Origin: Candidatus Bathyarchaeia archaeon
Lineage (GTDB): Archaea; Thermoproteota; Bathyarchaeia; 40CM-2-53-6; CALIRQ01
DNA: 64,000 nt
Direction of reading: 5' to 3'
Assembly: GCA_038843675.1 (NCBI GenBank)
Contig: JAWBRV010000006.1
Location: 25,679-89,678 of the forward strand
Both the position numbers and the translations under genes were made by a program. Under the pieces are notes generated by a model. It was not told the origin of the DNA. It saw only the letters and a list, made by a program, of their open reading frames with translations, and made no database searches. Below, piece after piece: positions 63,069 to 64,000 of the stretch. How positions within the stretch are numbered: position 1 is the first letter of the stretch; every line of letters starts with the position of its first letter.

Positions 63069-63076
63069 AGGCCCCC

Positions 63077-63330
63077 TTGCAGCTCCTCGGGATCGAAGCT
63101 TTGGGCTTGATATTCAAGATTCACGACGTTTCAGAGGTCTTACCAAGCGCTAGGGATAGGCTCTCGGGATGGCCGAGGCCAAAAAAGCGTACAAAACGTA
63201 GAGCGCCCCATATGGCATAGAAGGGGATAGCTCACGCCTGAGGAAATAATGGGGGAACGATGAGGCGGAGGAAGCGCTCGGGAAAGCGAGGAGGATCCAT
63301 CGACTCCGGAAGACTTTACATTTGCGATAG
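63077..63330 (+). pseudogene. Decayed second HEPN-like fragment
   Basis: Following the first, stretches in different frames resemble later parts of a HEPN domain: LQLLGIEALGLIFKIHDVSE, then SAPYGIEGD, then NDEAEEALGKARRIHRLRK ending at TAG 63328-63330. Stops and shifts separate them. It may be a second copy or the scrambled end of the first. Confidence 0.45.
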
Positions 63331-63394
63331 AGATGTGGAAAAAGCCTTAGGCCCCGCGCTTGGCTATTGATGGGAAATCCGAACGCCCCCAAGA

Positions 63395-63404
63395 TTTTTA
63401 TAAG
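63395..63404 (+). promoter_or_regulatory. TATA box of the Rieske gene
   Basis: TTTTTATAAG centred 27 bases before ATG 63427, which places transcription start at the start codon (leaderless). Confidence 0.6.
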
Positions 63405-63426
63405 CTTGGGACATAAAGAATTTGTC

Positions 63427-63738
63427 ATGCAAAAAATAGCGAACTTGAGGGATATTGAGCGGGGAAAATCCATCACCTTCAACTATAAGGGCAATAAGGC
63501 GCTCTTGGTGCGGACTAAGGGCGATAAGCTCGTCGCCTACATAGCCATTTGCCCGCACGAGCAGGGCAATATCGAATGGGATGAGGAGATCAACAAATTC
63601 CTTTGCGAATGTCACCTCTCCCTATTCAACGTCGACGATGGCTCCGTCTACGCGCACAGCTCCCTATTCGAGCTGAAAGAAGGCTTGACGAAGATAGACC
63701 TTAAGGTCGACGAAAAGGGGGACATATATGCTCTTTAA
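63427..63738 (+). CDS. Small Rieske-type ferredoxin
   Basis: 103 residues from ATG 63427, chosen because the TATA box is 27 bases before it; the frame is open back to 63367. Cluster ligands: Cys42/His44 in ICPHEQGN and Cys60/His63 in FLCECHLSLF, i.e. C-x-H and C-x2-H. The Cys61 between is extra. This is the soluble Rieske ferredoxin type rather than a membrane bc1 subunit. It could supply electrons to an oxygenase-like or other enzyme; no partner is in view. Confidence 0.85.
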   Translation: MQKIANLRDIERGKSITFNYKGNKALLVRTKGDKLVAYIAICPHEQGNIEWDEEINKFLCECHLSLFNVDDGSVYAHSSLFELKEGLTKIDLKVDEKGDIYAL

Positions 63739-63944
63739 GCGGCGACTCGGGTCGGGGCGGATCGAGGCAAGCTCCCTTAAATCCCCCAACCCATTAGGGT
63801 AGCGTAAACGCTAAATGGTGATCCATTAAGCCGGGGACTAAGATTCCAAGGATGGCCAAGGCTCCCCAATGCCTCCAATTGGGCGGGACCTCCCTTGAAA
63901 AATTAAAAAAGGGGCATCGCTAAACCCTAGAAAGGGGAGAAATT

Positions 63945-64000
63945 TTGTCTTGGTGGGAAGACTTCCCGGATTGGTTTAGGATGAGGCGGAGGCGATCTCC
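63945..64000 (+). CDS. Start of a probable Hsp20 small heat-shock protein (cut by window edge)
   Basis: TTG 63945 with GGGGAG upstream and an A/T-rich box at about 63898-63910. The first 18 residues, MSWWEDFPDWFRMRRRRS, are Trp/Phe-rich then Arg-rich, the typical opening of archaeal Hsp20 proteins. The alpha-crystallin domain would lie beyond the window. The identification rests on this short stretch only. Confidence 0.5.
   Translation, partial: MSWWEDFPDWFRMRRRRS

Overview
This window is archaeal. Evidence: a complete two-metal-type family D DNA polymerase large subunit (DP2), a Cdc6/Orc1 initiator beside an AT-rich region carrying an ORB-type element, deoxyhypusine synthase, a tetraether-lipid-synthase-type radical SAM protein, an RPA-type multi-OB protein, an Elf1-like zinc protein, a KorDABC 2-oxoacid:ferredoxin oxidoreductase, and TATA boxes about 25 bases ahead of several genes. 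Arg codons are mostly AGG/AGA and Ile is often ATA, as in thermophiles. GTG and TTG starts are frequent. PolD plus a TACK-like gene set points to a thermophilic lineage such as Korarchaeia, Bathyarchaeia or Caldarchaeales. I cannot choose among these from the sequence alone.

Layout. 1-9.8 kb: a cut dicarboxylate transporter gene, a broken cupin, a TGS GTPase, a secreted protein, a sugar-acid dehydratase/aldolase pair, and a peptidase M19 gene next to a sodium:solute symporter and its 29-residue partner. 10-19.3 kb: an FAD dehydrogenase and MFS pair, then a nucleic-acid block of metallophosphoesterase, SWIM protein, small membrane protein and Lhr helicase, then a LUD protein and RPA. 19.3-33 kb: alkyltransferase, deoxyhypusine synthase, five predicted surface proteins in two groups, a glycolate/lactate-oxidase-like pair, and a base-excision-repair operon (endonuclease III, LigD-type phosphoesterase, family-4 UDG). 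33-45.6 kb: metabolism, comprising a second symporter with its partner, UspA, YjbQ, KorDABC, PyrI, an FAD oxidase, Tes and SerRS. 45.7-62.7 kb: a TGT-like protein, a GT-C glycosyltransferase, a three-gene Smc5/6-like/kleisin-like/Kite-like operon, DUF99, Cdc6, the putative origin, a winged-helix gene, an Elf1-like gene, DP2, a site-2 protease, HflX, a DUF2148 protein and PyrB. The right end holds decayed HEPN genes, a Rieske ferredoxin and the start of a probable Hsp20.

How it fits together. The 48-59 kb stretch is a chromosome-maintenance neighbourhood: SMC-type complex, initiator, origin and replicative polymerase within 10 kb. The most notable item is the SMC operon. Its ATPase has Smc5-like N-terminal and Smc6-like C-terminal motifs but a very short coiled-coil and no visible hinge or zinc hook. 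It is translationally coupled to two small proteins that look like a kleisin and a tandem winged-helix (Kite) subunit. Elsewhere the metabolism suggests a heterotroph using peptides, sugar acids and hydroxyacids through ferredoxin-linked oxidation.
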